This document shows positions 8,429-16,940 of a DNA stretch of 64,000 nucleotides, in pieces. This DNA comes from Desulfobulbaceae bacterium (lineage in GTDB: Bacteria > Desulfobacterota > Desulfobulbia > Desulfobulbales > Desulfocapsaceae): assembly GCA_024227155.1 (NCBI GenBank), contig JAAELB010001013.1:20899-84898 (forward strand), written 5' to 3'. The translations under genes were made by a program, and so were the position numbers. Position 1 is the stretch's first letter, and each line of letters opens with the position of its first letter. The notes below the pieces were generated by a model. It made no database searches, was not told the origin of the DNA, and was given only the letters and a program-made list of their open reading frames with translations.

Positions 8429-10093
8429 CTAACAGGGCAACTGCTCAACAGAACAGCGTTTGTAGAGCTCAACATAACTGCGCATAACATGGGTCCAGGC
8501 ATATTTCTTTGTTATTTTCGCAACGGCCTTATATTGGATCTCTCTTCTGGCATCTTTTCCAAGAGAGAGGCCCCTTTCCAGTGCGGCAAGCAACTCACCA
8601 GGCCCCTCCCCTTTATAGCTGATGCCGGTTTGGCCATCAACAATCTTGACCAAGCCACCAACACGGTGCACGATGGGGATATTCCCGTGTAACTGCGCAA
8701 TAAAATCAGTTAAGCCACAGGGTTCATACCGAGATGGTACAATAAAAAAATCGCCGGCAGCATAAATTTTCTTTGCCAGCAGAGTACTGAATCCCTTGAG
8801 ATAACAAACCCTGCCGTGACTATCTATATTTCCGGCAAAGCGTACAAGAGCCGACTCCAATTCTTTCGAACCACTGCCAAGTATCAGCACCTGCGCATTT
8901 TCATGCCGTGCAAGCAAAACCGGTATGGCTTCAAGTAAAAGATCAACGCCTTTCTGCTCGCTCAGCCTACCGACAAAAGTAAAAAGAGTCTTCTTAACAT
9001 CGCTCGTGAGAGTGCCGTATTGCTCCAGGCTCAAGCTCTCGCTTCCAGAGCTCAGCTCAGTAAGCAGCGTCTTTTTACATAGAATTTTTCCTCTTAAAGA
9101 ATCGTCCCTGTTCCCCGGATCAAAAAGTAATTCTTTTCTATCCCCGGCAACCGCTCCAGGGTGATAATATTCGGGATCGATACCATTAGTTATACCGCTT
9201 ATTATAACACCTCTAGACTTGAGTTCATGTCCAAGCCACCCCGTTAGCTTATCACTCTCACTCTCCTGCAGTTCCCGTGCATAGTTTTCACTTACAGTGT
9301 TTATTGTTGCATATTGGCCCGCCACAAGCAGGGGATCAAACTGTAACTCCAGCAAATTTGTGTCAATGACCCTTGCCGGCAAACCCGTTGTTGATACAGC
9401 ATATGGAAGATCACCCACTTCCTGATGATAGCCATATCCGGCATTATGAAGGGTTACCAGGCAGGCGGTCCCCCTGAAATAGCTGGAATACCCTGCATTT
9501 TCTCGGATAAGTGCTGACAAAAGAGCGGTATGACCATCATGGCAATGGATGATATCCGGCCGTACCGATAAAGCAATAATGAGCTCCAGTGTCGCTTTTT
9601 GATGGAGTATATTCATGGCAAAGTAATCATGGTGCCCCTGGGATTTTTTTTGCCACGATGTCCTCTGTTCATCCACCTCCGTGTAGGTATAGATGTCTGT
9701 TTTCTCCCTATACCTTTTGGCATCTAGGAGATAGATATGAACACGGTTGTCCCTCTTATAATAGAACTGAACGGTCTCCTTCACAGAGTTGTCGGGAAGA
9801 TCTAAATTAATAGCGAGCTTGAGGTCTTTTGTGGGACAAAGAGGATCGCGGAGCGGAACAAAACCGGCCTCATCATAATCGATACAGCCATAGCCGGGTA
9901 ACACCACATTAAGAGAACGCCCTGTCCAACGGGCAAGGGCTTTTGACAACTGGTAGACCACATCCTTGACCCCGCCAGCGCCCGCCAGATCACCATACTC
10001 CCTGCTCACCATCCAAATGTTGCGAATCTGTTTTCCCTGTTGTGCCATTTTTTTTAAATTAACTGAAGTTTTCCAGTGAAACATAACTATCAA
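8429..10093 (-). CDS. glgA: Glycogen/starch synthase (GT5), variant N-terminal loop
   Basis: 554 residues, GT-B fold: an N-terminal Rossmann half, HCHDGHTALLSALI around residue 185, and the C-terminal donor site VPSRYEPCGLTDFIAQLHGN plus VHRVGGLVKIVDG. Members of this family elongate alpha-1,4-glucan from ADP- or UDP-glucose. The usual K-x-G-G-L donor-phosphate loop near the N-terminus is here AGAGGVKDVV, so the loop Lys is missing while a Lys follows two residues later; this looks like a subgroup variant rather than an error. Three starts are possible: TTG 10093 (AAGAG at 5 bases), ATG 10084 and ATG 10048. I keep the first because only it has a ribosome site. Implies stored glycogen. Confidence 0.88.
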   Translation of the reverse strand: MIVMFHWKTSVNLKKMAQQGKQIRNIWMVSREYGDLAGAGGVKDVVYQLSKALARWTGRSLNVVLPGYGCIDYDEAGFVPLRDPLCPTKDLKLAINLDLPDNSVKETVQFYYKRDNRVHIYLLDAKRYREKTDIYTYTEVDEQRTSWQKKSQGHHDYFAMNILHQKATLELIIALSVRPDIIHCHDGHTALLSALIRENAGYSSYFRGTACLVTLHNAGYGYHQEVGDLPYAVSTTGLPARVIDTNLLELQFDPLLVAGQYATINTVSENYARELQESESDKLTGWLGHELKSRGVIISGITNGIDPEYYHPGAVAGDRKELLFDPGNRDDSLRGKILCKKTLLTELSSGSESLSLEQYGTLTSDVKKTLFTFVGRLSEQKGVDLLLEAIPVLLARHENAQVLILGSGSKELESALVRFAGNIDSHGRVCYLKGFSTLLAKKIYAAGDFFIVPSRYEPCGLTDFIAQLHGNIPIVHRVGGLVKIVDGQTGISYKGEGPGELLAALERGLSLGKDARREIQYKAVAKITKKYAWTHVMRSYVELYKRCSVEQLPC

Positions 10094-10445
10094 TTCTGCT
10101 CTTATATTCTACAAAACACTACAGTATTCGCAAAAAGCACAATGTCAAGTCAGGCCAGACTGAGCTGAAAAAACGTTGTTCAACGTTATTCAACGGTATT
10201 TTGATTTCTTTATATTTAATCACAAAGATCGCTAAGCAAAAAGAAATTAATTATTTCAGCTTGCGCCCTTCTTAGAAACTGCCAACAACAAACACACTAA
10301 GACAGACCCAGGCAAAGATTGACTGGGTGCATAAAAACACATATACTATCCGCGTAGCGGTAACGTATTTAAATTCTTAGTAACCAACTGACTTTACACG
10401 CCTTCGCCCTTGCACAGACAACAACACCTTCCCAAAGGAGATCAA
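10094..10445. other. Intergenic region between glgA and yjbQ
   Basis: About 350 bases. It holds a short direct repeat (GTTCAACGTTATTCAACGG, near 10178) and a small hairpin CCGCGTAGCGG near 10351-10361 of the kind found outside the dispersed repeats. No gene or RNA recognised. The AAGGAG near 10435 belongs to yjbQ. Confidence 0.4.
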
Positions 10446-10847
10446 ATGGTTAGCGGAATATTCAATGTATCCACCAGCTCCTCCAGGGAGCTTATCAATA
10501 TTACTGAATTAGTTTCTGCTGAGTTAGCAATGAATACTATCAGCTCTGGGTTGCTATATCTTTTCAACCCACACACCACTGCTGGTCTGACTATTAACGA
10601 AGGTGCCGATCCCGATGTTCGCACAGATATAATCAAAGGATTGAGCCATATTGTCCCTGACACACTCAACTATAAACATATGGAAGGAAACTCTCCGTCC
10701 CATCTTATGGCACTTCTAACCGGCAGTTCCTTAACCCTACAGATTGAAAATAGCAGACTTGTTTTAGGAACATGGCAGAAAATATTTTTCTGTGAGTATG
10801 ATGGCCCAAGAGTCCGTACAGTCAACTGGAAAATCATTGCAGATTAG
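10446..10847 (+). CDS. YjbQ/UPF0047 family protein
   Basis: 133 residues covering the whole family domain. Conserved features are the FNPHTTAGLTINEGADPDV stretch with the His and Glu of the putative active site, HMEGNSPSHLMALLTG, and the C-terminal TWQKIFFCEYDGPRVR. YjbQ proteins have weak thiamine-phosphate synthase activity and an unclear true role. AAGGAG 6-7 bases before the ATG at 10446 decides the start over an upstream in-frame start at 10410. The stop codon TAG (10845-10847) lies inside the end of a partial copy of the dispersed repeat (TTAGTGCCTTACTCAATA), so insertion of the repeat may have set the present C-terminus. Confidence 0.9.
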   Translation: MVSGIFNVSTSSSRELINITELVSAELAMNTISSGLLYLFNPHTTAGLTINEGADPDVRTDIIKGLSHIVPDTLNYKHMEGNSPSHLMALLTGSSLTLQIENSRLVLGTWQKIFFCEYDGPRVRTVNWKIIAD

Positions 10848-10886
10848 TGCCTTACTCAATAGAAGCTGTAATAAAAAACAACAAAC
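10844..10886 (-). repeat. Dispersed AGTGCC-family repeat, half copy (type A body)
   Basis: TTAGTGCCTTACTCAATA followed by GAAGC and AATAAA..AACAACAA matches the minus strand of the 15.7-kb copy through about 40 bases, then similarity is lost. The other end (GGCACTTATCC) is missing. It fills the gap between yjbQ and the next small gene and contains the yjbQ stop codon. Confidence 0.7.
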
Positions 10887-10903
10887 TACAACAAGCAGAT
10901 ACC

Positions 10904-11152
10904 ATGAAACTAGACGCCTCAAAAATTTGTTTTGGACTCTCGGAGGATCTTGACCGGGACTCCCTCGAGATTTTTTTGCAGCTTGGTGGCCAGCCCCAAT
11001 TTGCCTCAACCTTCGCCAAGAGACTCTCCAGTGAAGAGATTATCGACTTCACGGACCATTTCATGAAACTCCTTCGAAACCATCTCAGTGAAAAAGAGTA
11101 TCACGAACTATTTTTAAATGATCCAAACCATCACCACGATCACAAGGAGTAA
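10904..11152 (+). CDS. Small conserved-looking cytosolic protein upstream of ubiD
   Basis: 82 residues from the ATG at 10904; an upstream GTG at 10847 would translate the repeat and is rejected. It is helical, with no membrane segment or Cys pair. Highly charged motifs (GLSEDLDRDSLEIFLQLGG, then LSEKEYHELFL) are followed by a His-rich tail HHHDHKE. I do not recognise a named family, though I recall similar small proteins near ubiD genes in related bacteria. It ends 3 bases before the ubiD start and its last codons hold the ubiD Shine-Dalgarno, so translation is probably coupled. The His tail could bind metal, but nothing else supports that. Confidence 0.7.
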   Translation: MKLDASKICFGLSEDLDRDSLEIFLQLGGQPQFASTFAKRLSSEEIIDFTDHFMKLLRNHLSEKEYHELFLNDPNHHHDHKE

Positions 11153-11155
11153 CCC

Positions 11156-12934
11156 GTGGCCGCACCCAAACTTTACGATCTACGCAGCTATCTAGATGTC
11201 CTTAAAAAAGAAAGCCAACTGCTTGTTATAGAGGAAGAAGTTGACCCAAAACTCGAAATTGCAGAAATCCACAGGCGGGTCATTGCAGCGGGAGGGCCAG
11301 CCCTGCTCTTCACCAACGTTAAAGGTTCTGACTTCCCAGTAACTACCAATCTCTTCGGTACAGCAAAGCGCCTTGAACTTGCATTTGGTAGCAAACCACA
11401 GCAGTTTGTCCGTGATGTGGTGCATCTGGCAGAATCAATAATGCCTATGTCTATAGGCAAAATCTGGGAAAACCGTCAACTTTTTCTTGATGGCATGAAG
11501 ATAGGCCTGAAGACACAGAACAACAGCCCAATTCTTGATTGCTGTCAAAAACCAGCACGCCTCTCTTCCCTGCCCATGCTCACCTCCTGGCACAGTGACG
11601 GCGGTCCTTTTGTCACCCTGCCCCTGGTTTATACCGAACATCCCGGCGGCAAAGGGCATAATCTGGGAATGTACAGGATACAACAACATAGTGACACGAC
11701 AACTGGAATCCACTGGCAAATCCATAAAGGCGGAGGATACCATTACCATGAGTCTGAAAAACTCGGAAGGCCTCTACCTGTGACCCTGTTCATAGGTGGC
11801 CCTCCCGCCCTGATGCTTTCAGCAATTGCACCCTTACCAGAGGACTTGCCTGAATTAATGCTCTCCTCCCTGCTCATTGGTGATAAATTACATATGACAG
11901 ACGACCCCTTTGGAGGCCATAGACTCGTTGCAAACGCGGAATTTGCCATTAAGGGAGAAGTCCCCCCCCATGTGCGGCACCCTGAGGGACCTTTTGGTGA
12001 CCACTACGGATACGACTCTTTAGAACATGACTACCCTCTTTTCGAGGTCAGCCATCTCTACCATCGTAAAGGTGCGATATACCCTGCCACTGTAGTTGGT
12101 CGACCGAAACAGGAAGACTACTTTATCGGTGACTTCCTCCAGGAACTGCTCTCCCCTCTTTTTCCCCTGGTCATGAAAGGCGTCAAGGAATTGAAAACCT
12201 TTGGAGAAGCCGGTTTTCACTGTCTTGCCGCCGCCAGAGTTTCTAACAGATATCCAAGGGAAGCATTTGCCTGTGGACTTCGAGTTCTTGGTGAAGGACA
12301 ACTTTCACTGACAAAATTTCTCATCATCACAGACGGAGATCTTGATATAACAGATTTTGGTGCACTTTGGGTTCACATGCTTGAACGTGTCCAGTGGAAC
12401 CAGGATCTTTTTGTTTTCGCCAATGTATCCCAGGACACCCTTGACTATACCGGACCCTCTGTGAACAAAGGGTCTAAAGCGATGCTCATGGGGCTAGGCA
12501 AGGTTAAAAGACGGGAATTACCTGTTGATTTCACCACGACACTGCCCCGTGAATGCACAAAACCTGTCGTTTTTCTTGCCGGCACCCTTGTTGTACAGGG
12601 AACTCCCTACAGCGAGTCTCCCGGCCTGGCAAGAGAGATCGCTGAGCATAAAGATTTGGAACAGTGGCCCTTTATACTTCTGGTTGATAACAGTAATGCA
12701 GCCACCTGTTCAATGCAGGAGTTCCTCTGGACCTTCTTTACCAGATTCGAACCCGCTGCAGATATCCATGGCAAATCGAGCTCTGTTCACCGCTTTCATG
12801 TGGGACTAGAACCCCCTATTGTAATAGATTGCCGCATGAAACCCTGGTACACAGACGTTCTGGAGGTAGATCAAGCCACTAAAGAGCTGGTGGATAGTAA
12901 GTACAATAAAATTATCCCAGCCCAATACCGGTAA
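11156..12934 (+). CDS. ubiD: UbiD-family prenyl-FMN-dependent decarboxylase
   Basis: 592 residues, the length of the long UbiD/MqnL-type enzymes. UbiD enzymes remove a carboxyl group from aromatic or alpha-beta unsaturated acids using prenylated FMN and a divalent metal. Visible family features are the opening DLRSYLDVLKKESQL, the metal/cofactor region IHKGGGYHYHESEKLGRPLP around residue 190, and EGPFGDHYGYDS around residue 280. It starts with GTG at 11156 behind a perfect AAGGAG. In this menaquinone-using lineage a role in quinone synthesis is likely, but aromatic-acid decarboxylation cannot be excluded; no UbiX is in view. A pseudouridine synthase gene follows 29 bases later. Confidence 0.9.
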   Translation: MAAPKLYDLRSYLDVLKKESQLLVIEEEVDPKLEIAEIHRRVIAAGGPALLFTNVKGSDFPVTTNLFGTAKRLELAFGSKPQQFVRDVVHLAESIMPMSIGKIWENRQLFLDGMKIGLKTQNNSPILDCCQKPARLSSLPMLTSWHSDGGPFVTLPLVYTEHPGGKGHNLGMYRIQQHSDTTTGIHWQIHKGGGYHYHESEKLGRPLPVTLFIGGPPALMLSAIAPLPEDLPELMLSSLLIGDKLHMTDDPFGGHRLVANAEFAIKGEVPPHVRHPEGPFGDHYGYDSLEHDYPLFEVSHLYHRKGAIYPATVVGRPKQEDYFIGDFLQELLSPLFPLVMKGVKELKTFGEAGFHCLAAARVSNRYPREAFACGLRVLGEGQLSLTKFLIITDGDLDITDFGALWVHMLERVQWNQDLFVFANVSQDTLDYTGPSVNKGSKAMLMGLGKVKRRELPVDFTTTLPRECTKPVVFLAGTLVVQGTPYSESPGLAREIAEHKDLEQWPFILLVDNSNAATCSMQEFLWTFFTRFEPAADIHGKSSSVHRFHVGLEPPIVIDCRMKPWYTDVLEVDQATKELVDSKYNKIIPAQYR

Positions 12935-12963
12935 CCTGAGGCAAAAACGAGGGATCTTTAATA

Positions 12964-13680
12964 ATGATAAAACCGGTACGATTACAAAAATTTCTTGCTC
13001 AAAGCGGTGTTTGTTCGAGACGCAAAGCTGAAGAGCACATTAAGGCAGGGCGTGTCGCGGTTGATGGCCAAAAAGTACAGGAAATGGGGGTTACCATCCT
13101 ACCTGGGCAAAACAGAGTGACTTTTGATAATAAACCGGTAACTCTGGAGGAAAAACTTGTCTACTACATGCTCAACAAACCTGGGGGCTATGTAACTACG
13201 CTTTCCGACCCCCAGGGAAGACCCATAGTGACATCTCTGCTCAAAGGTGTAAACAGCAGGCTATTTCCCGTCGGCAGGCTGGATCTTGACACGGAAGGAG
13301 CACTTATCCTCACCAATGACGGAAATCTGGCCCAGAGAATACAGCACCCAAGTTACGCCACCAACAAGAGTTATGAAGCCCTTGTAAAAGGAATTCCCAG
13401 CAAATCAAAGATAGATCAGCTTGAAACAGGAATAATGCTTGAGGGGAAAAAGACCTCCCCTGCCCGAGTGAAAATCCTCAGTGAAAAAGGCAGAAACTGC
13501 CTGATGAAGATCACCATCCATGAGGGGAGAAAACGACAGGTAAAAAAAATGTTTAGCCAGATGGGGCACCATGTTCTCCATCTTAAACGTACTGCCTACG
13601 GGAAATTAACCCTTGGATCACTTACCACGGGTAGTTATAGATTGCTTAAACCTGTAGATTTAAAAAAGATATTTTTATAA
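12964..13680 (+). CDS. rluB: RsuA/RluB-family rRNA pseudouridine synthase
   Basis: 238 residues. An N-terminal S4 RNA-binding domain (residues 4-60; RLQKFLAQSGVCSRRKAEEH) precedes the catalytic domain with the aspartate motif GRLDLDTEGALILTNDG, and EGRKRQVKKMF follows. It isomerises uridine to pseudouridine in ribosomal RNA. RluB (23S position 2605) is more likely than RsuA because of the S4 and catalytic spacing, but the two cannot be separated reliably by eye. It follows ubiD by 29 bases and may be cotranscribed. Confidence 0.88.
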   Translation: MIKPVRLQKFLAQSGVCSRRKAEEHIKAGRVAVDGQKVQEMGVTILPGQNRVTFDNKPVTLEEKLVYYMLNKPGGYVTTLSDPQGRPIVTSLLKGVNSRLFPVGRLDLDTEGALILTNDGNLAQRIQHPSYATNKSYEALVKGIPSKSKIDQLETGIMLEGKKTSPARVKILSEKGRNCLMKITIHEGRKRQVKKMFSQMGHHVLHLKRTAYGKLTLGSLTTGSYRLLKPVDLKKIFL

Positions 13681-13906
13681 AATTATCTTTACAAAACCCC
13701 AAATAGCTGATTAAATCTAAATAGTTAGCGAAACAATGAGAAAAACAGACAAAAAAACCAACTGTAACCTAATGTTTTTATGACACATTGCTAACAGAGC
13801 TACCTGCAACACATCGGAAGTTTATCGGACTATTGGCGTTAAATTATTACAAAAATCCATACGCACAAAGCCCCCTAATTTGATTTTCGGAAACAGGAGT
13901 TAAAGT
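13681..13906. other. Upstream region of the HU/IHF gene
   Basis: 226 AT-rich bases with no open frame. ACAGGAGTTAAAGT just before 13907 is the ribosome site of the HU-type gene. I see no firm promoter. Confidence 0.4.
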
Positions 13907-14188
13907 ATGAACAAATCAGAACTCATCGAGGCCTTGGCACAAGATATAAATGTACCTCATCGTGAAGCAGCGGCTATTACTAACACCGTCATTGAAACAA
14001 TGACTGAGGCCCTCTCTAAAGGAGAGAGCATTGAGATACGGGGCTTTGGGAGTTTTGTAATTAAGAAATACGAATCATACGAAGGCAGGAATCCTAAAAC
14101 CGGCAAAAAAATCAAGGTTAAACCCAAAAAACTACCATTTTTCAAAGTGGGCAAGGACCTGCGAGAAAAAGTCAACGTTGCAAAATAA
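13907..14188 (+). CDS. HU/IHF-family nucleoid protein
   Basis: 93 residues, whole domain. It opens MNKSELIEALAQ, has the DNA-intercalating arm GRNPKTGKKIKVKPKKLP with the conserved Pro, and GFGSFVIKKYESYEGRNP typical of the IHF-alpha/HU group. It bends and packages DNA as a dimer. AGGAG 8 bases before the ATG. It is a single-gene transcript: it converges on rimO with a hairpin between them. HU and IHF-alpha cannot be told apart here. Confidence 0.95.
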   Translation: MNKSELIEALAQDINVPHREAAAITNTVIETMTEALSKGESIEIRGFGSFVIKKYESYEGRNPKTGKKIKVKPKKLPFFKVGKDLREKVNVAK

Positions 14189-14203
14189 GAGTAACAGCTG
14201 GTA

Positions 14204-14238
14204 TTGGAACCAACCGGTTAAACATGGCTTGGTTCCAA
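14204..14238 (+). terminator. Hairpin between convergent HU and rimO genes
   Basis: TTGGAACCAA pairs with TTGGTTCCAA (each arm is also palindromic) over a 15-base loop. The T-run is poor (GGTTATTG), so it may be a weak terminator or simply a transcript end structure. Confidence 0.5.
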
Positions 14239-14284
14239 GGTTATTGAGTGACAAATATCCTGTTCTCCAGGAAGAATGCCTTCC

Positions 14285-15616
14285 TCACTTGACTATCCCA
14301 CCCACCAAGTCGTATATTTTCGCCTCACTTATATGAACACTGACGATGTCTCCAGTGGAGGCTGTACCATCGTTAATATAGACACAGCCATCCACCTCAG
14401 GGGCCTGATATTTAGTTCTCCCCTGTAGCAGCAGGTCTGTTTCTTCCGAGACACCTTCCACTATAACGTCCTCGGTTCGTCCAACATATTTCTGCTGAAT
14501 GGATTCAGACATCTCCGCCTGTACCTTAAGAAGATAGTTCTGTCGTCTTGCTTTTTCCTCCTCGGGGAGTTGGTCTGGAAATTTTTCTGAAGGCGCACCC
14601 TCTTCGTTGGTATATGCAAAAACACCCACATGATCTAGCCTATAGTCCCGAAGAAATTTTTCAATCTGTAGAAATTCAGTTTCAGTCTCTCCAGGAAATC
14701 CGACAAGAAAGGTAGTCCTTAGTGCGATATCCGGAACAGCCCGCCGCAGGGATTCTACCATCTCAGTGAGCTGCTCAAAACCATATGGCCTGTTCATTGA
14801 TTGCAAAACTCGATCATTAACGTGCTGAAAAGGGATATCGAGATACGGTACAACCCTGCTCTCTGCAGCAAGAATATCAATGAGTTCACGGGTAATTCTT
14901 GTAGGATACAGGTAGAGCAGACGTAGCCATGGAAGCGATGTATTTTCTAAAAGTTTTTCAAGCAGAACGACAATATTTTCACTTTTTCCAAGATCATCAC
15001 CATGGGCGGTGGTATCCTGGGCGATTATGGAAAGCTCTTTTACACCCAAGCCTTCCAGTCGTTGCGCCTCAAGCAGCAAATCATCACTTGTTCTACTGCG
15101 GAGGTCTCCCCGTATCGATGGAATCTTACAGTAGGAACATCTATTATTGCACCCCTCTGTTATTTTAAGCCACGCCCGATAAAATGGGGTCGAAATAAGC
15201 CTGGGAGATCTGTTTGTCATAAGAAAAGTGTCCGGTACCACCACAGCTCCCGGCCTTTCTTTTTGCATCATCAGCTCAAGCAAATCAGGGAGTTGTTCCG
15301 GGCCCTCGGTTCCTACAAAGAGATCCACCTCCGGCAGCTCCTCCACTAAACTCTCTCTGTAGCGCTGGACAAAACAACCAACCACCACGATCTTCTTTTC
15401 AGGGTACCTTTCTTTTAGTTCTACCAGAGCAAAAATCTCCTCTATTGCCTCCTCAACAGCGGGCTGTATAAAGCCGCAGGTGTTGAGCAACAGCACCTCA
15501 GCAGCCTCGGGAACTGCCTCGAATTTCCAGCCCCTTAGGGTCAGAGCGCCCAGCATCACCTCCGAGTCGACAAGATTTTTTGCACAGCCTAGACTGATCA
15601 GATGAAAAGTGGACAT
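14285..15616 (-). CDS. rimO: Ribosomal protein S12 methylthiotransferase
   Basis: 443 residues, normal length. The UPF0004 domain carries three cluster cysteines (SLGCAKNLVDSE, LLNTCGFIQPA, VVGCFVQRY). It is followed by the radical-SAM CxxxCxxC in CNNRCSYCKIPSIRGD, then a TRAM domain at the C-terminus. It adds a methylthio group to Asp88 of S12; RSRTSDDLL after the SAM motif and the SIRGD stretch favour RimO over MiaB. The Shine-Dalgarno AGGGAG, 8 bases before the ATG, is the outer edge of a dispersed repeat copy. Confidence 0.95.
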   Translation of the reverse strand: MSTFHLISLGCAKNLVDSEVMLGALTLRGWKFEAVPEAAEVLLLNTCGFIQPAVEEAIEEIFALVELKERYPEKKIVVVGCFVQRYRESLVEELPEVDLFVGTEGPEQLPDLLELMMQKERPGAVVVPDTFLMTNRSPRLISTPFYRAWLKITEGCNNRCSYCKIPSIRGDLRSRTSDDLLLEAQRLEGLGVKELSIIAQDTTAHGDDLGKSENIVVLLEKLLENTSLPWLRLLYLYPTRITRELIDILAAESRVVPYLDIPFQHVNDRVLQSMNRPYGFEQLTEMVESLRRAVPDIALRTTFLVGFPGETETEFLQIEKFLRDYRLDHVGVFAYTNEEGAPSEKFPDQLPEEEKARRQNYLLKVQAEMSESIQQKYVGRTEDVIVEGVSEETDLLLQGRTKYQAPEVDGCVYINDGTASTGDIVSVHISEAKIYDLVGGIVK

Positions 15617-15624
15617 ATTTACAA

Positions 15625-15760
15625 CTCCCTACCCCGAATAAATCGGAATTTTTTGAAATGCTTGGATAAGTGCCACGGAAGTTACTTTAGATACTAATGT
15701 TAAAACACTCTCAAGCTTTCTTGTTGTTTATTGCTGCTTTTATTGAGTAAGGCACTAAAA
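15625..15760 (+). repeat. Dispersed AGTGCC-family repeat, full copy (type A body)
   Basis: Order on the plus strand: CCCTACCCCGAATAAATCGG (end hairpin), TTTTTTGAAATGCTTGGATA, inverted arm AGTGCC (near 15669), a ~75-base body ending TTGCTGCTTTTATTGAG, then AAGGCACTAAAA. The left edge supplies rimO's ribosome site; the right edge supplies the stop codon of the nucleoside phosphorylase gene (TAG on the minus strand at 15757-15755). Confidence 0.85.
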
Positions 15761-16489
15761 GTTAGAAACATTATTTTGCAGCATCAATAGAACAGCATCT
15801 TTCACTTTATGAAAATGCTTACTTGAAAATCCGGGCTTCCAGGACTCCCCCCAGATCTCATCGGAAACAATAAGTACAGCAGAGAAATCGATACCGCGGA
15901 ACCCAGCAACACTACAGAGCGCTGAATATTCCATATCTACAGCGACCACCCGCTCTTTAGCTGACAACTCCTTCAGGTATTTTCTATTCTCACGGTAGAC
16001 ACCATCCGTGGACCAGACACAACCCCTTGAAACAGCGTGCCCTTCAGCAGTGAAAAGCTCCACCAACTGGCTCGAAAAAACAGAGGACGGGTAGGACCTG
16101 GCTGAGTCATTATAATAGGCAGAAGTTCCCTCGCCGATGAGCCCGCTATCAGGAATGATGATATCCCCAACCTTAAGAGAGCTGTCAATGGCTCCACACC
16201 AGCCGCAGAGGATTATTCTTTTTGCGCCAAGAACAATAAGCTTCTCCAGGCTCATGGCAGCCATGGGTGAACCAATAGCCGGTCCTGCCATGAAGTAAGC
16301 TGAACCATCAGCTACACAGAGCTTGGAATTAAACAAAAATCTTGATTCAGCGCCAGCAGATATTTTTTTATCAATTCTAGGATGAGCCTCCGTAGGATTT
16401 ACAAGTAGAAGACCATTTTCAGGAATAGCTTTCTCATTTTTTCCTTTCCGTGGCTGAATAACAATATCATTATCTTCTATACTTTCCAT
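15755..16489 (-). CDS. Nucleoside phosphorylase (PNP/UDP family)
   Basis: 244 residues of the PNP_UDP_1 fold. Visible are the phosphate-site loop FMAGPAIGSPMAAM, the core GAKRIILCGWCGAIDSSLKVGDIIIP, and AVDMEYSALCSVAGFRGI with the ribose-binding M-E pair. ISDE-type VLIVSDEIWGESW closes the base site. It splits a nucleoside (or a related N-glycoside) with phosphate; substrate unclear. The start lies about 40 bases beyond the terminator of the ATP synthase genes, so it may need its own promoter there. The stop codon is built from the dispersed repeat. MTA/SAH nucleosidases share the fold but this lacks their typical ends. Confidence 0.85.
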   Translation of the reverse strand: MESIEDNDIVIQPRKGKNEKAIPENGLLLVNPTEAHPRIDKKISAGAESRFLFNSKLCVADGSAYFMAGPAIGSPMAAMSLEKLIVLGAKRIILCGWCGAIDSSLKVGDIIIPDSGLIGEGTSAYYNDSARSYPSSVFSSQLVELFTAEGHAVSRGCVWSTDGVYRENRKYLKELSAKERVVAVDMEYSALCSVAGFRGIDFSAVLIVSDEIWGESWKPGFSSKHFHKVKDAVLLMLQNNVSNF

Positions 16490-16522
16490 GGCTCACCATA
16501 TAATTATCACAAATTTTAAATA

Positions 16523-16559
16523 AAAAAAAAGGACTGCAGAAATTCTGCAGTCCTTTTTA
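16523..16559 (-). terminator. Strong bidirectional terminator after atpE
   Basis: GGACTGCAGAA and TTCTGCAGTCC pair perfectly around a single A centre (practical loop AGAAATT). The hairpin is flanked by A-runs on one side and T-runs on the other, so it works on both strands. It ends the atpZIBE transcript 35 bases after atpE. Confidence 0.9.
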
Positions 16560-16593
16560 CGATCAATCAACCGATCGTTATCATCTCAACTTC

Positions 16594-16845
16594 TTATCCA
16601 AGCAGTGGATTTGCATAGAGAAGAATAAGAGAAATAACCAGACCGTAAATAGCTACGGACTCGGCGAGTGCCATACCAAGAATCATGAAAACCATGAGCT
16701 TTGGCTGAACTTCAGGGTTTCGTGCAAGACCTTGACAAGCACCATTACCAACAGAACCAATACCAATACCTGCTCCAAGACCAGCAAGACCGATAGAGAG
16801 TGCAGCACCTACACAAATAAGAGCTAATTGAATGTTACCTTCCAT
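16594..16845 (-). CDS. atpE: ATP synthase F0 subunit c
   Basis: 83 residues forming the two-helix hairpin: a glycine-rich first helix (GLAGLGAGIGIGSVG), polar loop RNPEVQ (42-47) and second helix with the ion-binding E62 in GMALAESVAIYGL. Compared from memory with the Na-binding Ilyobacter ring, the Gln of helix 1 is Ile here (I29) and the Thr after Glu-Ser is Val (V64). I therefore infer a proton-type ring although the Glu-Ser pair is kept. AAGGAG precedes the ATG. It is the last gene of atpZIBE; the F1 and b subunits must be encoded elsewhere, as in many Desulfobacterota. Confidence 0.97.
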   Translation of the reverse strand: MEGNIQLALICVGAALSIGLAGLGAGIGIGSVGNGACQGLARNPEVQPKLMVFMILGMALAESVAIYGLVISLILLYANPLLG

Positions 16846-16940
16846 TGTTTTTCTCCTTAAAAAATGTTTTGGGTTTGGCCTTCTTCGTTAATTTCGAACT
16901 GCATAAATCTATGTACAACGGCAATTAAAACTCGCCGTCA

